NCBI GenBank assembly: GCA_003508605.1
Contig: DNUB01000004.1
Coordinates: 1-13,765, forward strand
Length of the DNA: 13,765 nucleotides
Source of the DNA: Oscillospiraceae bacterium
GTDB taxonomy: Bacteria > Bacillota > Clostridia > Oscillospirales > Ruminococcaceae
Direction: 5' to 3'
Below are positions 7,515 through 13,751 of this stretch, piece by piece; position 1 is the stretch's first letter; each line of letters starts with the position of its first letter. The notes beneath the pieces are model-generated. The model did no database searches and had not been told where the DNA came from. It saw only the letters and a list, made by a program, of their open reading frames with translations. Made by a program: the position numbers and the translations under genes.

Positions 7515-9734
7515 TTAAAATACACCGATCATCTTGGTCATATCGCCGGAGTAGTCGGGAAGCATGGTGTTCAGATAAGTCTGAGGATCACCGTAGTCAG
7601 GACCCCAACCGCCGTTATCGCAAGAGTTGTAGTTGCCTTCTTCCGCAGATTGGAAGTTGTATGTTGCATCATTCCATTCTTCATAGCCCTTAAGGCAGGG
7701 AATAAGGTTAACCTTTACCATATTGTCAAGAGCGGTTTCTACCGACTTCTTGAATGCGTTTGCACGGTTAGCGAATACGTCAACATCCTGTGCGAAGGGG
7801 AAATCAAATACAACGGGGTTCTCGGCGGAAACCTCAACGCCCTGTGCCTTAAGCTCTTCAACAGCCTTCTTCATTTCTTCCTTTGCGTTGGCTACATTGT
7901 ACCAGCCGTCAAAGCCGTCGCTGGAGCCTGCGCCGTCGTCAGCCTTAGGATCGTATACCTTAATGGGATAACCGTCGGCAGTGATCTGAGCCTGAAGGAT
8001 CTCGCCGTAGTTTGTGCCTGCCTTGAAGGTCTTATCCTCGCCGTTGATGGAAACGGTTACGTCCTCGCTGAGGGTTACGAATGTGCCGGGAGTGTAGGAG
8101 TTTCTTACGGAAAGCTCCTTAACGTCCTCGCCGTTAACCATTGCATTGAAGGTGATTCTGTCGGTACCGTAAGCAAGAGCAAGACGGAAGTGCTGATTCT
8201 GCATAGCAAGATTTGCTCTTACCTTCTGCTCGTCGGTCATTTCGGATACAGCCTTGGTGTCGTCGTTAAAGTTACCGTACTGCTTACGATAAAGGTTGAA
8301 CCAGATGGTGAAGGTTGTAGCGTCGGTGGAGCTTACATAATGATACTTTTCGAAGTTTCCGTCCTCGTCGGCCAGCTTCTTGGTGGTCTCGCTGAGGGAA
8401 ACGCCGTCGATCACGCCGCTGCATGCATCGTCATAAGGCTTTCTGGGGTCGGAGCCGTCGCTGAAATGCCATGTAATGGTCTTGATATTGATGCCGTCCT
8501 TATTCCAATAAGCGGGGTTAGCCTCGAACTTAATGGTGTTCTTTGCAACAAGGCTTGTTACAATGTAAGGACCGCAGTAAACGATGGAATCGGGATCCTT
8601 GCCGTAGGAATAATCCTCTGCGGCAGCGTCAAAATCTGCGCCGAACTTGCCGCCCTTGGATTCGTAATAGCTTCTGCAAAGAGGAGCGAAGGACTGATAG
8701 CCTAACATAGTCATAAAGTAAGTGGTGGGCTGAACGAGAGTGAACACAAGGGTGTGTTCGTCGGACGCCTTAATGCCTACCTCGGCAAAGTCTGTAATTT
8801 TGCCGGCGTTGTATTCCGCCGCATTTTCGATAATGCCGTCAACAAGGTAAGAAACATAGCCGCAGTCCATCATATGCTGTATACCTGCAACAAAGTCGTC
8901 GGCAACAACGTCTGCAACCTCTCTGCCCTGAGAGTCTACCCATTTAACGCCCTGACGGATCTTAAAGGTGTATGTAAGACCGTCGTCGGAAACCGTATAG
9001 CTTTCTGCAAGGGCAGGCTTCAGCACGCCCTCCATATCATATTCCATAAGACCGTCGTAAAGGTTTACGAGAGCCTCGCTGTCTGCGCTCTGGTAAGTGT
9101 TCTGCCAATCCCAAGTCATAGGATCCTGAGGATAAAGCATATCGTAGGTGTCCTTAAGGGTGTAGCCCTTGTCGGTAAGATACTGCTTAGCCCAAGCCTC
9201 GTATTCGCCTGTGCCCTTTACCTCGTTGTACTTTTCCTTCATAGCGGTTCTGTCTTCGCTCTTGATGAACTCGGTAGCAACGATGTACTGATGGAATCTG
9301 TCGTTATCGGTTCCCCAAAGAATAGGAGAAGCGGTGTTGGGGGCAACTCTCGAAATAGCGTATCTGCCGCCGTTGGAGTTGGTAGGTACGAGAACGGCCT
9401 GCTCGAGAAGCTTAGCCTCGGCAATAGCCATCTTCGCAAATCTCTCGGAAACGCTGGAAGCATTCTTAGCCTCCTCCAGCAAGGTATTGTACTCGCCGAG
9501 AACCTTTTCGTAAAGCTCCTGGGAAACTTGATCATGTGTTTTGTCGGCATAAGGATCGCTCATCTCTCCGGGATTAACGGGTGCATCGCCCGTACCTTCG
9601 CCGGAACCTGAGGAACTGCCGGTATTGCTGGCGTCGGTGGAATTGGTGTTTTTGGGATCATCAGAGCTCTGCTCGCATCCCGCAATGCTCAAAACCATAG
9701 CCAAAGTCAGCATTACAGAAACTAACTTTTTCAT
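7515..9734 (-). CDS. oppA: Oligopeptide-binding lipoprotein OppA (SBP family 5), apparently circularly permuted
   Basis: This is an extracellular lipoprotein that captures substrate, probably peptides, and delivers it to OppBC. The start is ATG at 9734, with AGGAGG 6 bases upstream. The frame continues upstream to 9857, but that part lacks a signal peptide and lies in the leader. Seen: lipoprotein signal MKKLVSVMLTLAMVLSIAGC with lipobox IAGC (Cys20), a Ser/Gly/Asn linker (21-57), and then residues 68-150, which read like the end of a normal family-5 binding protein (ERFAKMAIAEAKLLEQAVLVP, GGRYAISRVAP). The usual N-terminal features come only after residue 200 (DPMTWDWQNTY, NLYDGLMEYD, LKPALAESYTVSDDGLTYTF, GVKWVDSQGREV, ADDFVAG). 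The protein then stops soon after GGWGPDYGDPQTYLNTM, where relatives run on for roughly 100 residues. 739 residues against the usual 520-600. First gene of the operon. Confidence 0.93.
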   Translation of the reverse strand: MKKLVSVMLTLAMVLSIAGCEQSSDDPKNTNSTDASNTGSSSGSGEGTGDAPVNPGEMSDPYADKTHDQVSQELYEKVLGEYNTLLEEAKNASSVSERFAKMAIAEAKLLEQAVLVPTNSNGGRYAISRVAPNTASPILWGTDNDRFHQYIVATEFIKSEDRTAMKEKYNEVKGTGEYEAWAKQYLTDKGYTLKDTYDMLYPQDPMTWDWQNTYQSADSEALVNLYDGLMEYDMEGVLKPALAESYTVSDDGLTYTFKIRQGVKWVDSQGREVADVVADDFVAGIQHMMDCGYVSYLVDGIIENAAEYNAGKITDFAEVGIKASDEHTLVFTLVQPTTYFMTMLGYQSFAPLCRSYYESKGGKFGADFDAAAEDYSYGKDPDSIVYCGPYIVTSLVAKNTIKFEANPAYWNKDGINIKTITWHFSDGSDPRKPYDDACSGVIDGVSLSETTKKLADEDGNFEKYHYVSSTDATTFTIWFNLYRKQYGNFNDDTKAVSEMTDEQKVRANLAMQNQHFRLALAYGTDRITFNAMVNGEDVKELSVRNSYTPGTFVTLSEDVTVSINGEDKTFKAGTNYGEILQAQITADGYPIKVYDPKADDGAGSSDGFDGWYNVANAKEEMKKAVEELKAQGVEVSAENPVVFDFPFAQDVDVFANRANAFKKSVETALDNMVKVNLIPCLKGYEEWNDATYNFQSAEEGNYNSCDNGGWGPDYGDPQTYLNTMLPDYSGDMTKMIGVF

Positions 9735-9947
9735 TTTTTTCCTCCTGTAAAATTCATATCTTTTTACTTTTTTACCTTTTATTTTAATCCTTGAAAGCGG
9801 ATTATTATGCCCCCGCCTTATCGGACTAAATGCAGTATTGGGGCAGCCGACCTGCAAAAACCGGTTTTAACCCGGTGTGAAATCGGTTACCTGCGGACGG
9901 TTTTGCACCTTGAATTTTTATATCTTTCAAATTTCACCGTCAACTTA
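9735..9947 (-). promoter_or_regulatory. Long structured leader of oppA
   Basis: From the predicted start point (about 9947) to the ATG is about 213 bases. Pairings on the minus-strand RNA: GACGGT (9936-9941) with ACCGTC (9896-9901); GCAAAACCG (9898-9906) with CGGTTTTTGC (9854-9863), which overlaps and so excludes the first; a small hairpin ACCGG/CCGGT (9860-9876); and TGCCCC (9840-9845) with GGGGCA (9808-9813). The ribosome binding site AGGAGG is at 9741-9746. I do not recognise a known riboswitch or T-box, and no terminator is evident in the leader. Confidence 0.5.
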
Positions 9948-9953
9948 TCTTGT

Positions 9954-9982
9954 AGTATATCACTTAGATTTTATTTTGTCAA
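9954..9982 (-). promoter_or_regulatory. Sigma-A promoter of the opp operon
   Basis: On the minus strand TTGACA (9977-9982) is followed by 17 bases and TATACT (9954-9959). The TGA just before the -10 makes it an extended -10 promoter (TGnTATACT). This is near consensus. Predicted transcription start is about 9947. Confidence 0.85.
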
Positions 9983-9983
9983 T

Positions 9984-9998
9984 AGCCAACTTTTGGCT
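9984..9998. promoter_or_regulatory. Inverted repeat abutting the opp -35 box, candidate operator
   Basis: AGCCAA-CTT-TTGGCT is a perfect 6-bp inverted repeat with a 3-base spacer, ending one base from the -35 box. The position suits a regulator touching RNA polymerase, either activating or repressing. I do not recognise the motif, and it is not the CodY consensus. Confidence 0.5.
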
Positions 9999-10196
9999 GA
10001 CCCTGCCCGTCCCCCTTCAAATGGGAGGGTTTTATGGCTTTAAAGCGGCTTATTTCGGTTTTTTATTGTGCAGATTAACAAATAGCGGAAATCATATTCG
10101 ATATTTTTTTACAATCTGCCAAAATTTTTTTTGAATTTTTTTCTTTTCCGCAGTGCAAATACAGCCCCCTTATGCGGAGAGGATTCGCCCTCGGAT
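9999..10196. other. Non-coding gap between the opp promoter and the oxidoreductase gene
   Basis: The stretch is T-rich (several T7-T8 runs between 10104 and 10140) with no credible gene. GCAGATT (10070-10076) and AATCTGC (10113-10119) form a distant inverted repeat. TCCGCA/TGCGGA (10147-10152 and 10173-10178) forms a stem after the oxidoreductase stop but has no U-tract on the minus strand. I find no convincing terminator for the upstream gene, so read-through into opp is possible. Confidence 0.5.
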
Positions 10197-11459
10197 CTAC
10201 TCCGCCGCCGCTCTTGCGGTGGAGTAGGCTATTTGCAGGTTAAAGCCTCCGGTAAAGCCCGTCGTGTCAATAATTTCCCCTGCAAAGAACAGACCCTTTA
10301 CCAGCTTGGACTCCATATTTTTCGGGTCGATCTCCTTTACCGAAACGCCGCCGTCGGTGATTATGGCTTCGTCAATTGGTCTGAAGCCCTTAATATATAA
10401 GGTAAAGCCCTTTAAAACGCCGCACAGTGCCCTTCTCTCCTCCTTGGACAGCTCCGCCGCTCTTTTATAGGGGTCGATTCCCGCCTCCTCCAGAACGGGA
10501 CGGATAAGCTGAGGGGGCAGCAGGGTTCTGGCTATGTCCCTGACTGTTTTGGGGTCGTTCTTAAGATTATTTCCCGCTTTCCGTGCGTTTTGTATGCTGC
10601 GCTCCGATTCGCCGTCAATTTCCCTTAAGATCCTTTTGTCGAGCCTTTCCTCCGGGAGAGCGGGCTTAAAATCGATCACCGCCCTGTATCTGCGGCTTTC
10701 TCCGCTTTCCATAAGAGCGGAGGCGGTAAGGGTAAGGGGACCCCCTATTCCGTAGCTCTCAAAGGTCATCTCCCCCTGCTCGGAAAAAACGATGCCGCCC
10801 TTCTTTTCGTCAAAAAGGGTGAGAGACACGTTTTTCAGGACAAGCCCCGCCGCTATGGGATAGGTTTTTTCGGTTTCCAGGGGGACCAGAGCAGGCTTCA
10901 GCTCGGTAACGGTATGCCCCGCCGCCTGAGCCAGCCTGTAGCCGTCGCCGGTGGAGCCGGTGGACTGATAGGACATTCCCCCTGTGGCAAGAATGACCTT
11001 GTCCGCATTATAAAACCCTTTGTCGGTTTTTACTCCCACCGCCCTGCCGTCGGCCACCGCAATTTCCACCGCTCTTTCGGCGGCTATCTTTACCCTGTGC
11101 TTTCTTAACTCTCTTTCAAGAATCTTTACTATATCCGACGCTCTGTCGGAAACGGGAAAAACCCGTCCCCCTCTTTCGATCTTCAGGGATACTCCCAGCT
11201 CCTCAAAAAAGCTCATACAGTCATACGGACCGAACCGTGAAAATGCGCTGTACAGAAAGGAGGGATTTTTCGGAATGTTCTTCAGCAGACCTTCAAGGTC
11301 GCAGCTGTTGGTGATATTGCATCTGCCCTTTCCCGTTATCACCAGCTTTTTTCCTATTTTTCCGTTAGGCTCGATAACCGTAACGGCGTCCCCTTTTCGG
11401 GCTGAAAAAACGGCGGCAAAGCTGCCCGCAGCACCGCCGCCGATTATTACAGTATTCAT
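10197..11459 (-). CDS. NAD(P)/FAD-dependent oxidoreductase, BaiN/RdsA (HI0933/YhiN) family
   Basis: This is a soluble two-domain flavoprotein. Seen: an N-terminal Rossmann FAD motif VIIGGGAAGS (4-13), the family signature GKKLVITGKGRCNITN (about 36-51), a second dinucleotide-binding strand KVILATGGMSYQSTGSTGDGY, and the C-terminal FAD motif FFAGEIIDTTGFTGGFNLQIAYS. Length 420 is normal. In the family, E. coli YhiN (RdsA) makes dihydrouridine in 23S rRNA, while BaiN of a gut Clostridium reduces bile-acid intermediates. Sequence alone does not tell these apart; an rRNA-modification role is the more general guess. ATG start with GGAG 8 bases upstream. It follows the RpiR-family gene on the same strand after 184 bp with no terminator between, so cotranscription is plausible. 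Confidence 0.92.
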   Translation of the reverse strand: MNTVIIGGGAAGSFAAVFSARKGDAVTVIEPNGKIGKKLVITGKGRCNITNSCDLEGLLKNIPKNPSFLYSAFSRFGPYDCMSFFEELGVSLKIERGGRVFPVSDRASDIVKILERELRKHRVKIAAERAVEIAVADGRAVGVKTDKGFYNADKVILATGGMSYQSTGSTGDGYRLAQAAGHTVTELKPALVPLETEKTYPIAAGLVLKNVSLTLFDEKKGGIVFSEQGEMTFESYGIGGPLTLTASALMESGESRRYRAVIDFKPALPEERLDKRILREIDGESERSIQNARKAGNNLKNDPKTVRDIARTLLPPQLIRPVLEEAGIDPYKRAAELSKEERRALCGVLKGFTLYIKGFRPIDEAIITDGGVSVKEIDPKNMESKLVKGLFFAGEIIDTTGFTGGFNLQIAYSTARAAAE

Positions 11460-11498
11460 TTCTTTTTCTCCTGCTTAAAACGACGGTTTCTTTATTTT

Positions 11499-11643
11499 AA
11501 TATGTGTACTTAAATATTTTAATTTAATGTGTTCGCTTAAATATTTTAATGTGTGTATTTAAATAGGTGTAAGCCCCATAGGTATGTGCAAGCCTCATAG
11601 AGCGGCTTCCGTTTTAAAACGGCTCAGACTCCCGGGGCGGCTT
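11499..11643. repeat. Cluster of degenerate short direct repeats
   Basis: Three decayed repeat types fill the gap between the two minus-strand genes. TGTGT followed by CTTAAATATTTTAA occurs at 11503-11522 and 11528-11549, with a diverged third copy from 11550; the 15-mer CTTAAATATTTTAAT is exact at 11509-11523 and 11536-11550. GTGTAAGCCCCATAG and GTGCAAGCCTCATAG follow at about 11567-11600. GGCTTCCGTTTTAAAACGG and GGCTTCTACTTTAAATCGG follow at about 11603-11657, the last copy running into the end of the regulator gene. The palindrome CCGTTTTAAAACGG is at about 11609-11622. Confidence 0.7.
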
Positions 11644-12657
11644 CTACTTTAAATCGGTATAAACTCCGTTCTCGTCCCACATTTCCTCAAGCCTTAAAAG
11701 AGTTTTTTCGAGAGTTGCCCGCTTTTTCATTCCCACCGCCACGATTATTGCGTTAATAAGGCTCAGGGGAGCTACAAGACTGTCCGCAAAGCTCACCATA
11801 TCGCTTTTTGCGGGCAGCACCTCGTCGGCGATAACCCCCAAGGGGGAAGCGGGACTGTCGGTTACCGCTATAATATTCGCCCCGCAGGCGGCGGCGTACT
11901 CGGCGGCGTCGGTGGTGCTTTTACAGTATCGGGGAAAGCTCAGACCGATAAAAACGTCGTTTTTGCCTATACGGATAAGCTGCTGATAGATTCCGCTGGT
12001 GTTCACCGGATGCACAAAATGCACATTGCTGAATATCAGCTGAAAATAGTTGTCCATAAATCGGGCGAGAGCGTTGCTGCTCATAGCCCCGAAGATGTAG
12101 ATGTTTTCGGCGGTGATTATCTTGTCCACCGCCCTGTCAAACGCCTTTTCGTCGATCATTTCCACGGTGGATCTGATTCGGTCGATGTCCTGGTGCAGCA
12201 CGCTTTTCAGCAGGTTGTCGGGGTCGATGCGGTTGTTGGTGATATCCAGTCTTTGAAGGGCGGTGAGCCTTGTCTTGCTGTAGCTCTGAAGATCCTTCTG
12301 CATTTCGGGATAGCCCTCGTAGCCCATTTCTATGGCAAAACGCACCACGGTGCTTTCGCTTACGTTCACCGCACTGCCGAGCCGAGAGGCGGTCATAAAG
12401 GAAGCCTGCTCGTAATGCTGTATTATAAAGTTTCCGATAAGCCGCTGGCTTTTGGAAAAGGCGGACATTTTTCCTTGGATCTTTACAATAAGATTGTCCC
12501 CCGATTCCTCGGCCGTCCCCCTGTTTTCCCCGACGGCGCTTCCGACTGCTTCCGTTCCTTCCGCCTTTCTTCCGGGACGTTCCTTCGCCCTGTTTTCTTT
12601 TAAGGGCTTTTCTTTTATTATTTTTTCGTTTAACAATAAGGTGTTTGAAGCTTCCAC
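11644..12657 (-). CDS. MurR/RpiR-family transcriptional regulator with an N-terminal extension
   Basis: This is a DNA-binding regulator of the type that senses phosphosugars or related ligands. Seen: an N-terminal HTH_6 domain at about 56-130 (LIVKIQGKMSAFSKSQRLIGNFI, then FMTASRLGSAVNVSESTVVRFAIEMGYEGYPE, holding the helix-turn-helix), and a C-terminal SIS domain at about 170-310 with strand-loop IYIFGAMSSNALA and VFIGLSFPRYCKST, the usual sugar-phosphate binding loops. Length 337 against the usual 280. The extra part is about 53 charged, low-complexity residues at the N-terminus. The GTG start at 12657 has AGAGGAAG about 5 bases upstream, so the extension is likely real. It is divergent from the kinase-like gene and upstream of the oxidoreductase. 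Its ligand and targets are unknown; the AAAATGCAA motifs in the divergent gap are candidate binding sites. Confidence 0.92.
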   Translation of the reverse strand: MEASNTLLLNEKIIKEKPLKENRAKERPGRKAEGTEAVGSAVGENRGTAEESGDNLIVKIQGKMSAFSKSQRLIGNFIIQHYEQASFMTASRLGSAVNVSESTVVRFAIEMGYEGYPEMQKDLQSYSKTRLTALQRLDITNNRIDPDNLLKSVLHQDIDRIRSTVEMIDEKAFDRAVDKIITAENIYIFGAMSSNALARFMDNYFQLIFSNVHFVHPVNTSGIYQQLIRIGKNDVFIGLSFPRYCKSTTDAAEYAAACGANIIAVTDSPASPLGVIADEVLPAKSDMVSFADSLVAPLSLINAIIVAVGMKKRATLEKTLLRLEEMWDENGVYTDLK

Positions 12658-12696
12658 TTTTACTTCCTCTTTTGCTGTTATTTCCTCTATATATGA

Positions 12697-12714
12697 TTAT
12701 GCTTATGCTTATGC
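12697..12714. repeat. Three tandem TTATGC hexamers
   Basis: TTATGC occurs three times in a row without change, in the predicted leader of the RpiR-family gene, about 40 bases before its start codon. It is a microsatellite that could vary in copy number; no function is evident. Confidence 0.85.
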
Positions 12715-12774
12715 GCCAAATTCGATATGCCGCAGGTTATTTTCCCCGCAGCCTTACATAGTTTACACTATTTT

Positions 12775-12881
12775 TTGCATTTTTGCAAGTTAAAAATTGC
12801 ATTTTTAAAGTAAAACAGGTATTGCTGTCAATAATAACTAAATATAAACCTTACTTTTACTGTGATTTGTGGAAAATGCAA
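12775..12881. promoter_or_regulatory. Three AAAATGCAA motifs in the divergent gap, candidate operators
   Basis: TTGCATTTTTGCAA (12775-12788) is a perfect TTGCA-TTTT-TGCAA palindrome. TTGCATTTTT recurs at 12797-12806, and AAAATGCAA (the inverted form) at 12873-12881, 8 bases before the -35 of the plus-strand promoter. The first two overlap or follow the likely regulator promoter. The arrangement fits autoregulation by the RpiR-family protein, but AT-rich sequence could give such matches by chance. Confidence 0.4.
12802..12831 (-). promoter_or_regulatory. Possible promoter of the RpiR-family gene
   Basis: On the minus strand TTGACA (12826-12831) is a perfect -35 box. The -10 is weak: TTAAAA at 17 bases or TAAAAA at 18 bases. 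An alternative is TTGCAA (12783-12788), 17 bases, TAAACT (12760-12765). Either gives a leader of roughly 100-140 bases. Confidence 0.4.
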
Positions 12882-12889
12882 AAAAACTA

Positions 12890-12918
12890 TTGATTTTTTT
12901 AATCGGGTGTGCTATTAT
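12890..12918 (+). promoter_or_regulatory. Promoter of the cytidylate-kinase-like gene
   Basis: TTGATT (12890-12895), 17 bases, TATTAT (12913-12918), with TGC directly before it as an extended -10. Predicted start is about 12925, leaving a leader of about 34 bases. Confidence 0.75.
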
Positions 12919-12958
12919 TGGCTTGTAAGGTAAATTACTTAAAAAGGGGGCGATGGAT

Positions 12959-13573
12959 ATGGGAAGCGGTAAGATAATTACCATAAGCCGGCAATACGGA
13001 AGCGGCGGCAGAGAAATCGGTCAGAAATTAGCGGATAAGCTTGGCATTCCCTTCTATGACAACGCCCTGATAGAAAAGGCAGCGGAGGAAAGCGGACTTA
13101 TACCGGCTTTCTTTGAGGATACCGAGCGTCATGCGGGCAACTCTCTCCTATATGCTTTGTATAGGGGTGCGCATGCGGATCGGTTCGGCACTTCGGTGCT
13201 GTCTATGGAGGACAATATCTATCTTGCCCAATCAAAGGTGATCCGCAAGGTGGCTGAGGAAGGTCCCTGTGTAATAATCGGCCGCTGTTCCGACTATATT
13301 TTAAGTGATATGCTTAATCTGGTGAAGATCTTCGTGCATGCGGATTTGGATTTCCGCAGGGAAAGGGCGGTTCGTATCGACGGAGTTGATCCCGCCAAGG
13401 CGGAAAATGTGGTTCTCACCAAGGATAAACGCCGACAAAATTATTATAATTTTCACGCCGACCGAAAATGGGGCGTTGCAAAAAATTACCACCTGTGCAT
13501 AGACAGCGGCTACTGCGGCATTGACTGCGCCGTTGAGGTAATTTACGGCTACGTGATGAAAAACGGCAAATGA
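12959..13573 (+). CDS. Cytidylate-kinase-like protein (Cytidylate_kin_2 family)
   Basis: This is a P-loop nucleoside-phosphate-kinase-fold protein, presumably cytoplasmic. Seen: the opening KIITISRQYGSGGREIGQKLADKLGIPFYD, the family hallmark, in which the P-loop reads GSGGREIG rather than GxxGxGKS; then GPCVIIGRCSDYIL, a strand and substrate-side Arg, VKIFVHADLDFRRERAV and KDKRRQNYYNFHADRKWG, the lid-like Arg-rich segment, and a final DCAVEVIYGYV helix. Length of about 204 is normal. Two ATGs exist; the second at 12959 is preferred since GGGGG (12946-12950) is 8 bases before it but only 2 before ATG 12953. True CMP kinase activity is unproven for this family. It stands alone on the plus strand with its own promoter. 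Confidence 0.9.
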   Translation: MGSGKIITISRQYGSGGREIGQKLADKLGIPFYDNALIEKAAEESGLIPAFFEDTERHAGNSLLYALYRGAHADRFGTSVLSMEDNIYLAQSKVIRKVAEEGPCVIIGRCSDYILSDMLNLVKIFVHADLDFRRERAVRIDGVDPAKAENVVLTKDKRRQNYYNFHADRKWGVAKNYHLCIDSGYCGIDCAVEVIYGYVMKNGK

Positions 13574-13606
13574 TTTTTTGCACCGAAAAACGGCAGATAA
13601 TTTTTG
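13558..13606. repeat. Imperfect tandem repeat across the kinase-like gene stop
   Basis: GAAAAACGGCAAATGATTTT.. begins at 13558 and GAAAAACGGCAGATAATTTT.. at 13585, a 27-base period with two substitutions and one length change over about 22 bases. The first copy contains the TGA stop. It looks like a small local duplication of the gene's tail. Confidence 0.65.
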
Positions 13607-13648
13607 ACGGTTATTTTATCTTATGAGTATGCAGCATTACTTAATATT

Positions 13649-13687
13649 TTAATTTGCTTTCTTCTTTTTTCCTTCCGTTTTTTTCAT
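13649..13687 (-). CDS. Possible 12-residue Lys-rich leader-type peptide
   Basis: On the minus strand AAGGAG, 8 bases, ATG opens MKKTEGKKKKAN followed by TAA. The ribosome binding site and spacing are good, but the frame is tiny and lies in an A-rich stretch where such matches arise easily. No promoter was recognised upstream, and the hairpin before it faces the other way. Treat as a low-confidence candidate. Confidence 0.2.
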   Translation of the reverse strand: MKKTEGKKKKAN

Positions 13688-13721
13688 AAATATTTCTCCT
13701 TATTTTATTTTATTTTCTGCG

Positions 13722-13751
13722 GACCTGCCTTAGGCGGGTCTTTTTTATTTT
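13722..13751 (+). terminator. Rho-independent terminator
   Basis: GACCTGCC (13722-13729), loop TTA, GGCGGGTC (13733-13740): an 8-bp stem with one G-U pair, followed directly by TTTTTTATTTT. It is a textbook intrinsic terminator on the plus strand, about 150 bases after the kinase-like gene, giving that transcript a long 3' tail. No gene is seen between except the weak minus-strand peptide candidate. Confidence 0.9.

Noticed and set aside
6532..9611. Long plus-strand open frames (6532-7305, 7650-8705, 8754-9611) antisense to oppB and oppA
   Set aside because: They have no recognisable domains, no ribosome binding sites and low-complexity V/L/G/C-rich translations. They mirror the codon pattern of the real minus-strand genes.
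9735..9857. Upstream extension of oppA by 41 codons
   Set aside because: The lipoprotein signal and AGGAGG site place the start at 9734. The extension lies in the leader and would bury the signal peptide.
9735..9947. Known riboswitch or T-box in the oppA leader
   Set aside because: I compared it from memory with T-box, SAM, TPP, lysine, THF, guanidine, c-di-GMP and fluoride consensus elements and saw none of their invariant cores. Only an unnamed structured leader can be supported.
10070..10119. Inverted repeat GCAGATT/AATCTGC
   Set aside because: The arms are 36 bases apart in AT-rich DNA with no promoter or gene edge attached, so chance is likely.
10147..10178. Hairpin TCCGCA/TGCGGA as terminator for the oxidoreductase gene
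   Set aside because: On the minus strand it is followed by A-rich, not T-rich, sequence, so it does not fit an intrinsic terminator.
11524..11598. 24-codon minus-strand frame in the repeat cluster
   Set aside because: It is a by-product of the direct repeats, with no ribosome binding site and a repetitive translation.
12010..12603. Plus-strand open frame of 197 codons antisense to the RpiR-family gene
   Set aside because: The opposite strand encodes a clear HTH-SIS regulator; the plus-strand translation has no family features.
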